Positions 27,495 through 35,467 of a stretch of 64,000 bases of DNA are shown here, piece by piece. This stretch comes from Bacteroidales bacterium (lineage in GTDB: Bacteria > Bacteroidota > Bacteroidia > Bacteroidales > Muribaculaceae). The stretch is taken from contig CAAFXO010000022.1 of the NCBI GenBank assembly GCA_900766975.1, forward strand, positions 1-64,000, read 5' to 3'. How positions within the stretch are numbered: position 1 is the stretch's first letter; each line of letters starts with the position of its first letter. Both the position numbers and the translations under genes were made by a program. The notes below the pieces were generated by a model. The model saw only the letters and a list, made by a program, of their open reading frames with translations. It was not told where the DNA came from and made no database searches.

Positions 27495-29078
27495 TTACTT
27501 TTTGCCATAGACATTCAGGTTGTTGATCTCCCATTGGTCGGCACCCTCGGTGGTCGATTCATATTTGAAACCGACTTCCACCACCTTGCCATCGAATTTG
27601 GAGATATCGATCTTGCCACTTGATGCGAATGCCCAAGAGCCGGCTTTAGGCCATGTCGGGATGTCATATTCGGTCCAATCGGTTGTGCCCGATTCGCGCA
27701 CCACCACCTTGCCGAGAGTCGGAAGTGTGGTCTGATACTTGGCAGCATGCTGGAAGTCAACCGAAGCGCCGGTCACACCCTCCAAAGAGATGGCGGGTGA
27801 GTAGGCGATCGACTTGGCTTCCTTGGCTCCTCCTACGAATGCGCTGGCGTTGAGATAGTATGCACCGTTGTATGAAGCCCATTTCCATACGTAGGATAAC
27901 CCCTCGGAGAGTGAAACGTTGTCGAATGTCCAGTCGCATGTTGCACTGCTCGATGACAGGAGCGTGAAGAGAGCTGTGCCATCACCGCCGCCGGTAGAGG
28001 GGCCGTCGGGTGTATCGCCCGAGTGATCCGGCTTTTCGGCGTTGCCGACGTTGACATTGTCGATGCAGTAGGTGGTAGAGAAGCCCGAGCCTCCCTTCTC
28101 TGAGTAGTAGCGCCAGCCGATGTAGATGGTGCCGCTATATGTAGAGAGGTCGACGTTGGCTTTCACCCAGTCGCTATAGCCGGTGCCTGTAGGAGGCACT
28201 GCGATGTCTGCATTCAACTTTGTATTCGATGATGTCTTCGGATCGTTTGAACTCATCACATAGACTTCGAGCATACAATTGTCGGCAGGATATGCAGCTT
28301 GTGTCTCAAATTGGAGTGTCTTCTCGGTGATCTTATCCAAGTCGATGGCAGGAGTGATGAGCCAGTTCTCATACGGGCCGCCGGTCTCTGTGCCGAGATA
28401 TGCACTGGTGGTAATGTAGTTGTTGCCGCTGAACTCCTTGATATACCATCCGCTCAGTCCGCCGGTGACTTCCACATTCTTCCAACCTTGTGCGGCGTAG
28501 GTGTCAAACGACTTGCCGAAGTCGAAGTCCTGATAGAACGGACCATCCACCGGCGGAAGCACGATCTCTTCCTTACCCTTGTCCCCCCAGTTATAGTCGG
28601 AGACGGATCTCACACCGTATGCGCCGCAATATTTGGAGCCTACTGTGCCTTTGAGAGTCACCTGCTTGCCGAGGTTGTCGGGATTGTCTACAAGGTTGAG
28701 TGCCGTGCGAGCACCTCCGCTCGGGAGCTGGACAGTGGCGCAGTTCTCATAGTTGCGCTCTTCGGGATCCATGGCGATGAGCAGATTGGTAGCTACGGTG
28801 AATGGACCCTCGAATTGAGCGCACTTCTCGCTCAGAACGTTGCTGATATCGACGTTACATACTCCGACGATATATCCGGTGACCCAGGGCTCGGGATAGT
28901 CTTCATTAACCGATCCGAGCAAACATTGATAGGCGGTCATGGGATTGTCCCATGCGCCGGTGCCTATGCCCCCTTCCGGCACGTTGACCGGCGGCTGGGC
29001 GTATTCGTAGTCGCACGATGTCAGTCCGACCATTGCCACCAACATCATCGCGATTATATTCTTAATATTCTTTATCAT
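27495..29078 (-). CDS. surface lipoprotein with DUF6359 and two beta-sandwich domains
   Basis: A 527-residue lipoprotein (lipobox region VGLTSC). A DUF6359-like OB unit comes first (NPMTAYQCLLGSVNEDYPEPWVTGYIVGVCNV). A choice-of-anchor J-type domain follows (FYQDFDFGKSFDTYAAQGWKNV to CIDNVNVG). Last is a beta-sandwich (CDWTFDNVSLSEGLSYVWKW to GADQWEINNLNVYGKK) nearly superimposable on the domain in nuclease 2. It lies 21 bp after the TonB receptor and is probably its surface partner. The ligand is unknown; nucleic acid or its breakdown products are inferred from context. Confidence 0.75.
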   Translation of the reverse strand: MIKNIKNIIAMMLVAMVGLTSCDYEYAQPPVNVPEGGIGTGAWDNPMTAYQCLLGSVNEDYPEPWVTGYIVGVCNVDISNVLSEKCAQFEGPFTVATNLLIAMDPEERNYENCATVQLPSGGARTALNLVDNPDNLGKQVTLKGTVGSKYCGAYGVRSVSDYNWGDKGKEEIVLPPVDGPFYQDFDFGKSFDTYAAQGWKNVEVTGGLSGWYIKEFSGNNYITTSAYLGTETGGPYENWLITPAIDLDKITEKTLQFETQAAYPADNCMLEVYVMSSNDPKTSSNTKLNADIAVPPTGTGYSDWVKANVDLSTYSGTIYIGWRYYSEKGGSGFSTTYCIDNVNVGNAEKPDHSGDTPDGPSTGGGDGTALFTLLSSSSATCDWTFDNVSLSEGLSYVWKWASYNGAYYLNASAFVGGAKEAKSIAYSPAISLEGVTGASVDFQHAAKYQTTLPTLGKVVVRESGTTDWTEYDIPTWPKAGSWAFASSGKIDISKFDGKVVEVGFKYESTTEGADQWEINNLNVYGKK

Positions 29079-29099
29079 ATCTTTGATAGGATTGCTTGG

Positions 29100-31910
29100 T
29101 TAGAATCTGATACCCAGGTTGAGATATACGCGGATGCCTTGTGCATAGTATACCTTGTTGGGGAATTTGTTGACATCATAGTTGGTGTAGTCGAACTTAC
29201 CCTCTTGCCATCCGCCGGTCTGGATGTTGCGGTTGTTCAGGAGGTTGTTGACGCTGAGGTTGATGTTGATTTGACCGAATTTGGTGTAGATCAACTTGCC
29301 GATAGAGAGGTTCATCACCCATTCGTTGTTATATTTGTCTTGATGAGTGATCTCTTCCATGCGCTCTTTGTATTGCTCTTCGGTGGTGCAGAATTTCCAG
29401 AGGCCGGGCATCTCTTCGTGGCGACTCGGTGAGAGTTCGAAATAGCCGTCGCCCATCCACTGAGTGTTGACTTCGAAGAACCATCTCTTGATGTTATAGT
29501 TGATGGCAAATGATACAGCCTGTTGGGGAGTGCCTCCGATGTGATAGTTCTTGAGGTAAACCTTGCGGACCACATCAGCCTCCGAGCCGTTTTCGTAGCT
29601 GCGTACACCCCAGGGATTGTTCTTATAGCGATAGTCGCCGATGCTTCCGGCAGCCGAGATCGAGAGGTTGCTGAGGATCTTGTATTGCATACCGAGCTCG
29701 ATACCTTTATATTCGAGCTGCATGCCACTCATGGCATAGTTCATGAATGAGTTGAGGTCGTAGTCGTAGAAACCGCTACGCTTCATAGCATCCCAGATGT
29801 AGGTGTAATAACCCTTGACCGAACCGCGGAAGTTCTTGTAGTTCCAGGTGTAGCTGAGGTCGGCAGCCAAGTATTTTTCGCTCTTGAGCACGCCTACGGA
29901 AGTGTCTTTGGTGCGGGGAGAGATGTAAGCATCGTTGGGGCGCGGAGCGCGTGAACCATAGCCGACGTGGGCGGTGAAGAAGTTGCGACCGTCGAGCTTG
30001 TAGGTGGCTCCGGCTTTCACACCGAAGTTCACGAAGTTGTGCATATTGCCTGTGCCGAGTGACTGAGGCTTGCCGAGGCCTTTGGTCTCCTCGTCGTAGG
30101 GGGCACGACCATTTCTCATCATACCCTCACGCCAGAAGCTGGTGGTGCTGACTTCGGCAGCATAGTTGACGTTCCAGTGCTTGGTGACAATCTGATTCTG
30201 CGCCCAGAGGCGAGAACCGATGTTGCGGATATAGTAGTTATAGCCGAAGATGTCACCCTTATATACCTTGCGGTCGGGGTTGTCGAGGTCGTTCTGCATG
30301 ATGTTGACATCGCCGGCGAAGTCACGCTCGGAGAAGTTGTCGATATCGCGCCAGTATTCGCCGCCGAGCAGATCGCGGATGGTCTTGTAATAGTGGGCGT
30401 CGGTATAGGTGACATTCAAGCCTGCCTGCAGGGTCATGTAGTCGTTGAGACGATGATCGAGGTTGCTATTGAGCATGTAGGCGTTGAAGTTGGAGTGACG
30501 ATCTTCGAGGATATAGGTCGATTGTCCCACCAATGATGGGTCGCGATCATATTGCTGACAGTTCAGGTGGTTGGTAAGATAGATCTGATCCCAGTTGATC
30601 TGACGGATGCTCGGGTCGTTCTGCCATGCGTAAGTCACAAATTCCTGCTGAGCGAGTTGCTGAGCATAGAGGTCGGGATCTTCCTCTTCAGTCACTGTGG
30701 GTGCATAGTAGGAGGGGAGATAGCGATAGTAGTCGGGACGCGGGTCGGCAGCCTGATACCAGTTGAGCGCCGACGAGCTGTAATTGTTCGAACGGAAGGC
30801 AAAGGCGGTGTTGAGCTTGGTGCCCATCTTGGGAGTCCAGAGCCAGTTGAGCATCAGGGAGGGGTCGAAAGCCTCGACTACGCGCGATGATTTCTTCTTG
30901 CCGTTGAGATAACCCCACGAGGGATTGTAGAGGTTGGAGCCGGCGAGATCGTAGGTCTCTTGGGTGGCAGCAGCGTTGGTGGCACGCTGGGTGGGGGCTC
31001 CCCATGTGGAGAGGTTGAGTGAGTGCTTGTCGTTGAAGACTTTCTGCACGGCCAAGAAGTAGCCGATCGAGTTATAGAATGTACCTTCGATCACACCCTC
31101 GGGAGCATAGCGGCCGATGATCGATGCTGTGAAAGCCCATCCATGCTTGTTGAGGCCTGAGGCATATTGCAGCATGGCGCGAAGCATGTAGTTGGAGTTG
31201 GTGTAGGAGAGATTGCCTTTCCAGCCGGGTGCATATTCGGAGGCGTAGGTGGTGACATTGCTGGAGCCGCCGATCGAGCCATAGCCGTAGGAGGCAGCGC
31301 TTTGTCCGATCTCTGTCGAGCGATTGCGGAATGCACTGGAGGTCATACCGCCGAACATCGAATAGTTGAAGAGACCGCGCATGGCGTCGTTCATGTTCAC
31401 ACCGTTGACATAGCCGGTCTGCCAGTTGGTGTTGTAGCCTCGCATGCGGAAACGCACAACTGAGAAGTTGTAGTTGGCAGCCTGATAGTAGATATCGTCG
31501 GTGGCTCCGGAGATGGTGCTCACCTGCTGGCCGATACCCTCATCTTCGGCTAGTTCTTCTTCGTTGAAGATCAGGTCGTCGGTCTCCGAGCGAACTTCGC
31601 CGATGATGGCTTTTACTTTGATTTCGCCGATGTTTAAGACTATGTTTTCTTTCAAAACGATATCTTGTGATGCATCTTCATAACCGGAGGCGATGATGTC
31701 GATGACATCTTCACCCGGAGATGTATTGCTGATGGTGAAGACTCCATCCGAGCCTGTCACCACGAAGATAGCGCGTTCGCGCAGCAGGACGTTGGCGTCA
31801 GCCACCGGCTTGCCCGTACGGCTATCCACCACTATACCCTTAACGCCGGTGTCGGCAAGCGCCGTCATCGCGATGCATAGCAGTGAGAGTAGTGTAAGTT
31901 TAATTCGCAT
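29100..31910 (-). CDS. TonB-dependent receptor with carboxypeptidase-like N-terminal domain
   Basis: A 936-residue outer-membrane beta-barrel importer. Signal peptide (LTLLSLLCIAMTALA), a carboxypeptidase-regulatory-like domain at about 22-100 (VKGIVVDSRTGKPVADANVLL), a plug domain (around IYYQAANYNFSVVRFRMRGYNTNWQTGYVNGVNMND) and a large barrel ending in GIRF with the usual terminal phenylalanine. It is not a SusC/SusD pair: no SusD follows, and the two OB-fold lipoproteins take that place. Context suggests uptake of nucleic-acid fragments or a linked cofactor. Confidence 0.88.
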   Translation of the reverse strand: MRIKLTLLSLLCIAMTALADTGVKGIVVDSRTGKPVADANVLLRERAIFVVTGSDGVFTISNTSPGEDVIDIIASGYEDASQDIVLKENIVLNIGEIKVKAIIGEVRSETDDLIFNEEELAEDEGIGQQVSTISGATDDIYYQAANYNFSVVRFRMRGYNTNWQTGYVNGVNMNDAMRGLFNYSMFGGMTSSAFRNRSTEIGQSAASYGYGSIGGSSNVTTYASEYAPGWKGNLSYTNSNYMLRAMLQYASGLNKHGWAFTASIIGRYAPEGVIEGTFYNSIGYFLAVQKVFNDKHSLNLSTWGAPTQRATNAAATQETYDLAGSNLYNPSWGYLNGKKKSSRVVEAFDPSLMLNWLWTPKMGTKLNTAFAFRSNNYSSSALNWYQAADPRPDYYRYLPSYYAPTVTEEEDPDLYAQQLAQQEFVTYAWQNDPSIRQINWDQIYLTNHLNCQQYDRDPSLVGQSTYILEDRHSNFNAYMLNSNLDHRLNDYMTLQAGLNVTYTDAHYYKTIRDLLGGEYWRDIDNFSERDFAGDVNIMQNDLDNPDRKVYKGDIFGYNYYIRNIGSRLWAQNQIVTKHWNVNYAAEVSTTSFWREGMMRNGRAPYDEETKGLGKPQSLGTGNMHNFVNFGVKAGATYKLDGRNFFTAHVGYGSRAPRPNDAYISPRTKDTSVGVLKSEKYLAADLSYTWNYKNFRGSVKGYYTYIWDAMKRSGFYDYDLNSFMNYAMSGMQLEYKGIELGMQYKILSNLSISAAGSIGDYRYKNNPWGVRSYENGSEADVVRKVYLKNYHIGGTPQQAVSFAINYNIKRWFFEVNTQWMGDGYFELSPSRHEEMPGLWKFCTTEEQYKERMEEITHQDKYNNEWVMNLSIGKLIYTKFGQININLSVNNLLNNRNIQTGGWQEGKFDYTNYDVNKFPNKVYYAQGIRVYLNLGIRF

Positions 31911-31976
31911 AATAATATGATTCTGATTAGTTTGCTTTATATTTATATTTTGCTTTATATTATAAAGTAAAGTTGT

Positions 31977-31998
31977 AAAAATTTAAGGAACGCGCTCT
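31977..31998 (-). repeat. dispersed repeat, copy E (short)
   Basis: Plus strand AAAAATTTAAGGAACGCGCT plus CT. A degenerate second end (GGGATGCGCTCTT) follows at 32001-32013, running into the stop region of the nuclease gene. Confidence 0.75.
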
Positions 31999-32011
31999 AA
32001 GGGATGCGCTC

Positions 32012-33094
32012 TTAATTTACTTTGATTTCCTTGACTAAGAAAATCTCTGTGGGGAAGTGGTCGGAATATCCGTTGGTCCATACGCCGCCGGAGAATGTGC
32101 GGAGGGGATACCCCTTGTATTGACCATCTTGCTGGCGGAGGAACTCGCGGTTGAGCACTTCGGCGGCATAGAATTTCAGGCCGCAAGTGCCATCTACGAT
32201 GTTGGAGTTGACGATGATCTGGTCGAAGAGGTCCCAGTTGCCGCGATAGATATAAGATCCGAAGCCTCGGTCATATTTCTCCCAGAAGGGGTTGTAGAAA
32301 CCACCCGGTTGGGTCTTCTTGATATCCTTGACAGCGCCGAGGACTTCAGAGACGGACTTATTGTATGGGTCGTCGTTCAAGTCGCCCATGGTTACGATGC
32401 CGATGCCGGGGTATTTCTCGTTGAGCTCTTGGGCTATCCGGAGGTTGAGACGGGCGGCAGCCTCGCGGAGCCAGCTACTCTCATTCTCGCCGTTGCGACG
32501 TGAGGGCCAGTGGTTTACGATGATGGCGATGCGCGAGTAGCCGGTCTGCTTGGTGCCCATCAAGCCGATGACACACATCTGGTCGCGGGTCTTGAAGTGG
32601 GGCAGTTCTTCGAGCTTCAGTGTGTAGTTCTCGACTTTGAGCACGCGGAACATTGCCGGGTTGTAAAGCAATCCGACATCGACACCACGCGCATCGGGAG
32701 AGTCGTGATGCACGATCTGCAGATTCCAATCCTTGATGGCATCTGCCTTGACCAGGTCTTGGAGCACGGTGATGTTCTCGATCTCGCTGACGCCGATCAC
32801 TGCCGGCCCCATCGGGGTGGTCTTGGTGGTCATCTGCGAGATGGAGTATGCCATGTTGTTGATCTTTTTCCAGTATTTGTTGCTATCCCATTGACGATCG
32901 CCGGCGGGGGAGAACTCGAGGTCGTATTTGCCGTTGTTGTTGATCGTGTCAAAGAGGTTCTCGAGGTTGTAGAATGCCACGCCGAATGTGGCGATCTTCT
33001 TAGACTGCTCTTTACCCTCTTTCTGGGCGAAGAGGGGATTGATGAAGATCATCCCCAAGAGCAGAAGTGCTATTGTTGTGAGTCCTTTTTTCAT
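32012..33094 (-). CDS. exported endonuclease/exonuclease/phosphatase family protein
   Basis: A 360-residue DNase I-fold hydrolase with a signal peptide (TTIALLLLGMIFINPLFA). Core motifs are FYNLENLFDT, the metal-binding glutamate in IGVSEIEN, the catalytic histidine region IIVNHWPSRRNGENES, MGDLNDDPYNKSV and the C-terminal SDHFPTEIF. It could degrade DNA or remove phosphates from nucleotides in the periplasm. It lies 19 bp after deoC and upstream of the receptor, so it probably belongs to the same scavenging unit. Confidence 0.85.
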   Translation of the reverse strand: MKKGLTTIALLLLGMIFINPLFAQKEGKEQSKKIATFGVAFYNLENLFDTINNNGKYDLEFSPAGDRQWDSNKYWKKINNMAYSISQMTTKTTPMGPAVIGVSEIENITVLQDLVKADAIKDWNLQIVHHDSPDARGVDVGLLYNPAMFRVLKVENYTLKLEELPHFKTRDQMCVIGLMGTKQTGYSRIAIIVNHWPSRRNGENESSWLREAAARLNLRIAQELNEKYPGIGIVTMGDLNDDPYNKSVSEVLGAVKDIKKTQPGGFYNPFWEKYDRGFGSYIYRGNWDLFDQIIVNSNIVDGTCGLKFYAAEVLNREFLRQQDGQYKGYPLRTFSGGVWTNGYSDHFPTEIFLVKEIKVN

Positions 33095-33113
33095 AGCGGG
33101 GAGGAGTGTCGAG

Positions 33114-33992
33114 TTAGAAGAATTTTACGGTCTCGTCTTCGAGGCTCGACAGCACGTTGTTGGCCAGAGAGCTTGCGCCGAGGCGGAAGAGGTCGTTGTT
33201 GAGCCATTCGTCGCCGAGCAGGCTCTTGACGATGGCGTAATATCCGAGTGCATCTTGAGTCGTGCGAACCCCTCCGGCAGCCTTGAAGCCTACTTTGCGT
33301 CCGGTAGTTTCGTAGTATTCTTTGATGCATTGGCACATCACGTATGCCGCTTCGGGAGAGGCTCCGGGGTAGATCTTGCCGGTAGATGTCTTGATGAAGT
33401 CGGCTTCGCTATACATGGCCAGAAGGCTGGCGTTGCGGATCAGTTCGGCGCTTTTGAGACATCCGGTCTCGAGGATCACTTTGAGACGTGCACCGCGGGC
33501 GGCATGCTTGAGCTCGATGATCTCGTCGCACACATCTTCGTAGTTCTTGTCCAGGAAGTTGCCGACATTGAGCACGATGTCCACCTCGTCGGCACCGGAC
33601 TCTACAGCCATCGCCACATCAGCCACTTTCACTGCCTGGAAGGTCTGGCTCGAGGGAAAGCATCCTGCCACTACGCAGACGTCGACTCCCTCCACATCCA
33701 GATTGGTCTTCACCACTTCGGCAAAGTTGCTGTAGACGCAGATGGCGGCTACATGGGGATATTGGGGATATTGTTCCTCAAAATCATTAACACGGCGTGT
33801 GAATGCCGTGACACTTGTCTCGTTGTCTTCGGTGCTCAGAGTGGTCAGGTCGATGCTGCTCAGCAGGAAGCGTCGCACTTCCGGAGTGTCGTACTCTCCG
33901 GCTTTGGAAAGGATCTTCTCAACCTCACTCTTTACCTTCTCGTCGTCGACGACAACTTGGCTCTTGGAGATAACTTCTTGATATCTATCCAT
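33114..33992 (-). CDS. deoC: deoxyribose-phosphate aldolase
   Basis: A 292-residue TIM-barrel enzyme splitting 2-deoxyribose-5-P into glyceraldehyde-3-P and acetaldehyde, the last step of deoxynucleoside catabolism. The Schiff-base lysine is in EADFIKTSTGK, and the second active-site lysine in VGFKAAGGVRTTQDA. VCVVAGCFPSSQ and DEVDIVLNVG are also typical. It is first in the block leading to the secreted nucleases. This supports a pathway from extracellular DNA to carbon. A consensus promoter lies upstream. Confidence 0.95.
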   Translation of the reverse strand: MDRYQEVISKSQVVVDDEKVKSEVEKILSKAGEYDTPEVRRFLLSSIDLTTLSTEDNETSVTAFTRRVNDFEEQYPQYPHVAAICVYSNFAEVVKTNLDVEGVDVCVVAGCFPSSQTFQAVKVADVAMAVESGADEVDIVLNVGNFLDKNYEDVCDEIIELKHAARGARLKVILETGCLKSAELIRNASLLAMYSEADFIKTSTGKIYPGASPEAAYVMCQCIKEYYETTGRKVGFKAAGGVRTTQDALGYYAIVKSLLGDEWLNNDLFRLGASSLANNVLSSLEDETVKFF

Positions 33993-34089
33993 AATAATTG
34001 AAATCTTCTGTTAACTTGTTAATATAAGAGGCTAAAAAGTCCTCACGTACGCACCTCACGTACGCGAAGACGTAATTTATTCTATCACG

Positions 34090-34119
34090 CAAATATAACC
34101 CTTTATTTTAAATTGGCAA
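34090..34119 (-). promoter_or_regulatory. promoter of deoC
   Basis: Minus-strand TTG (34117-34119), 19 nt and TATATTTG (34090-34097). The leader between this and deoC contains two direct CCTCACGTACGC copies. Confidence 0.65.
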
Positions 34120-34140
34120 AGAAAGGGTATTATATAACAC

Positions 34141-34162
34141 AAAAATTTAATGAACGCGCTCT
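34141..34162 (-). repeat. dispersed repeat, copy F (short)
   Basis: AAAAATTTAATGAACGCGCT plus CT on the plus strand, with one change from copy E. It lies just beyond the ruvC stop. Confidence 0.7.
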
Positions 34163-34196
34163 TATATATGTCCGATTTGTTGCTTTTGCAGGTTTG

Positions 34197-34841
34197 CTAT
34201 TCCGGCTTTTCTTTGCGCTTGACTATGCGGCCGGGATTGCGGGCGATGAAGTCTGCCCAGTTCTTGGGACCTTTGGCTATTGCGGGCTTGCCGGTCTCGT
34301 AGTAGTGGGTCAGCGCCACGGCGAGTGCGTCGGTGGCATCCATGAGGCGAGGCATCTCTTCTTGGGGAATACCGAGGAGGTGTCTCAACATGTTGGCTAC
34401 CTGTTCTTTAGATGCTTGGCCATTGCCTGTCACCGACATCTTGATGGTGCGGGGTGCATATTCCGCCACCGGTATATCGCGTGTCAGCACTGCCGCCATT
34501 GCCACACCTTGTGCACGGCCCAATTTCAGCATCGATTGCACGTTCTTGCCGAAGAAGGGGGCTTCGAGTGCCACCTCGTCGGGGAGGTATTGCGCGGCGA
34601 GTCCTGATACTCGCTGGTAGATGCGGTGCAGCCGCCGGTAGTGGTCTTCGAATCGGCTCAACTCGATGACTCCCATCACTATGACTTCCAATCGCTTACC
34701 CTCGATGCCGAGCACGCCATATCCCATCACGTTCGTGCCGGGGTCGATCCCCATGATGATGCGATCGAAGCGCCGCAGGTCGGTGGCACGCGCTCCACGG
34801 TCGGCAGGTTGCATCTCTTCCGAATGTTCTGTTCTTTCCAT
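34197..34841 (-). CDS. ruvC: Holliday junction resolvase RuvC
   Basis: A 214-residue endonuclease cutting four-way junctions in recombination. Catalytic acids are in MGIDPGTNVMGYGV, VALEAPFFGKNVQSMLKLG and MDATDALAVAL. The 29 residues before MGIDPGT are longer than usual, so the true start may be internal (for example codon 10 or the methionine at codon 30). It lies 37 bp downstream of the DUF4286 gene. Confidence 0.93.
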   Translation of the reverse strand: MERTEHSEEMQPADRGARATDLRRFDRIIMGIDPGTNVMGYGVLGIEGKRLEVIVMGVIELSRFEDHYRRLHRIYQRVSGLAAQYLPDEVALEAPFFGKNVQSMLKLGRAQGVAMAAVLTRDIPVAEYAPRTIKMSVTGNGQASKEQVANMLRHLLGIPQEEMPRLMDATDALAVALTHYYETGKPAIAKGPKNWADFIARNPGRIVKRKEKPE

Positions 34842-34878
34842 AGGCTATGGGACTTGTTGTGTCGTCTTTGTGAGGAAT

Positions 34879-35232
34879 TTACAAGTCGATGTCGATAGTT
34901 TCAAAATATGAGGTGAATAGCATGGCATTGGGGGCAAAAGAGGCGTAGAAGCTCTCTGCGAGCGAGGCAAAGATGCCCTGCTCCCATTCTTGGGCTTCCG
35001 CCATCGTCTTGAAGCAACTTTGTATCGAGATGGTGTGGCTGTCGATAGCTCCTTGCTCCACGCCCCCGGTGGCTCGGAGGGCGGAGATGCGTATCTCTGA
35101 CGGTTCTGAGGCTGACACTCGGGGTTCAGTACGAGTGACGCCACGCAACCAACCACGGCGATCGGTGATCCATGCTTTGAACGCCTCTTCTTTGCTATGC
35201 TCTATAATAAAACTCGCATTAAATATAATCAT
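34879..35232 (-). CDS. DUF4286 family small protein
   Basis: 117 residues, soluble, beginning MIIFNASFIIEHSKEEAFKAWI and resembling the ferredoxin-like DUF4286 family found beside ruvC in many Bacteroidetes. No catalytic motif is seen and the function is unknown. A CAAAGATA element at 35275-35282 (TATCTTTG, minus) could start the DUF4286-ruvC transcript. Confidence 0.75.
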   Translation of the reverse strand: MIIFNASFIIEHSKEEAFKAWITDRRGWLRGVTRTEPRVSASEPSEIRISALRATGGVEQGAIDSHTISIQSCFKTMAEAQEWEQGIFASLAESFYASFAPNAMLFTSYFETIDIDL

Positions 35233-35274
35233 TTATTCCGTTGTTTAGTAATTACTCTAACCTAACAGGCAGAG

Positions 35275-35282
35275 CAAAGATA
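35275..35282 (-). promoter_or_regulatory. -7 box for DUF4286-ruvC
   Basis: TATCTTTG on the minus strand, 42 bp before the start codon. No clear TTG at the expected -33 distance. Confidence 0.45.
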
Positions 35283-35287
35283 ACAAT

Positions 35288-35310
35288 AAAATTTGAGAAA
35301 CGCGCTCCTT
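35288..35310 (-). repeat. dispersed repeat, copy G (degenerate)
   Basis: Plus strand AAAATTTGAGAAACGCGCTC keeps the core with several changes. Confidence 0.5.
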
Positions 35311-35341
35311 CATGAGGTGTTTTTGTTGCGTATTCTAACAC

Positions 35342-35460
35342 TATGTGCAGAAAAGTGTGGTTTATACTTGGAAATATGTGCAGAAAAATGTATCTTCGCA
35401 GCTGAAATATGTGCAGAAAAATGTATGCGTAAGCAGTATTTATCTGCAGAAAAATGTTAT
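35342..35460 (+). repeat. four repeats at exact 33-bp spacing upstream of the AAA/DUF4143 gene
   Basis: TATGTGCAGAAAAATGTAT (or a close variant) starts at 35342, 35375, 35408 and 35441, a constant step of 33 bp. The spacers differ, so the conserved part is the 17-20-bp box. The second unit contains a promoter-like TATCTTCG. The last unit ends 8 bp before the ATG at 35468. It looks like an operator array rather than a CRISPR. Confidence 0.8.
35369..35398 (+). promoter_or_regulatory. candidate promoter of AAA/DUF4143 gene
   Basis: TTG (35369-35371), 19-20 nt and TATCTTCG (35391-35398), embedded in the 33-bp repeats. Confidence 0.5.
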
Positions 35461-35467
35461 TTAAGAT

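Noticed and set aside
34040..34066. Direct repeat CCTCACGTACGC twice as an operator
   Set aside because: Only two copies, not placed at a promoter, no further support.
35342..35460. CRISPR array
   Set aside because: Only four units, spacers of about 14 bp, imperfect repeats and no cas genes.
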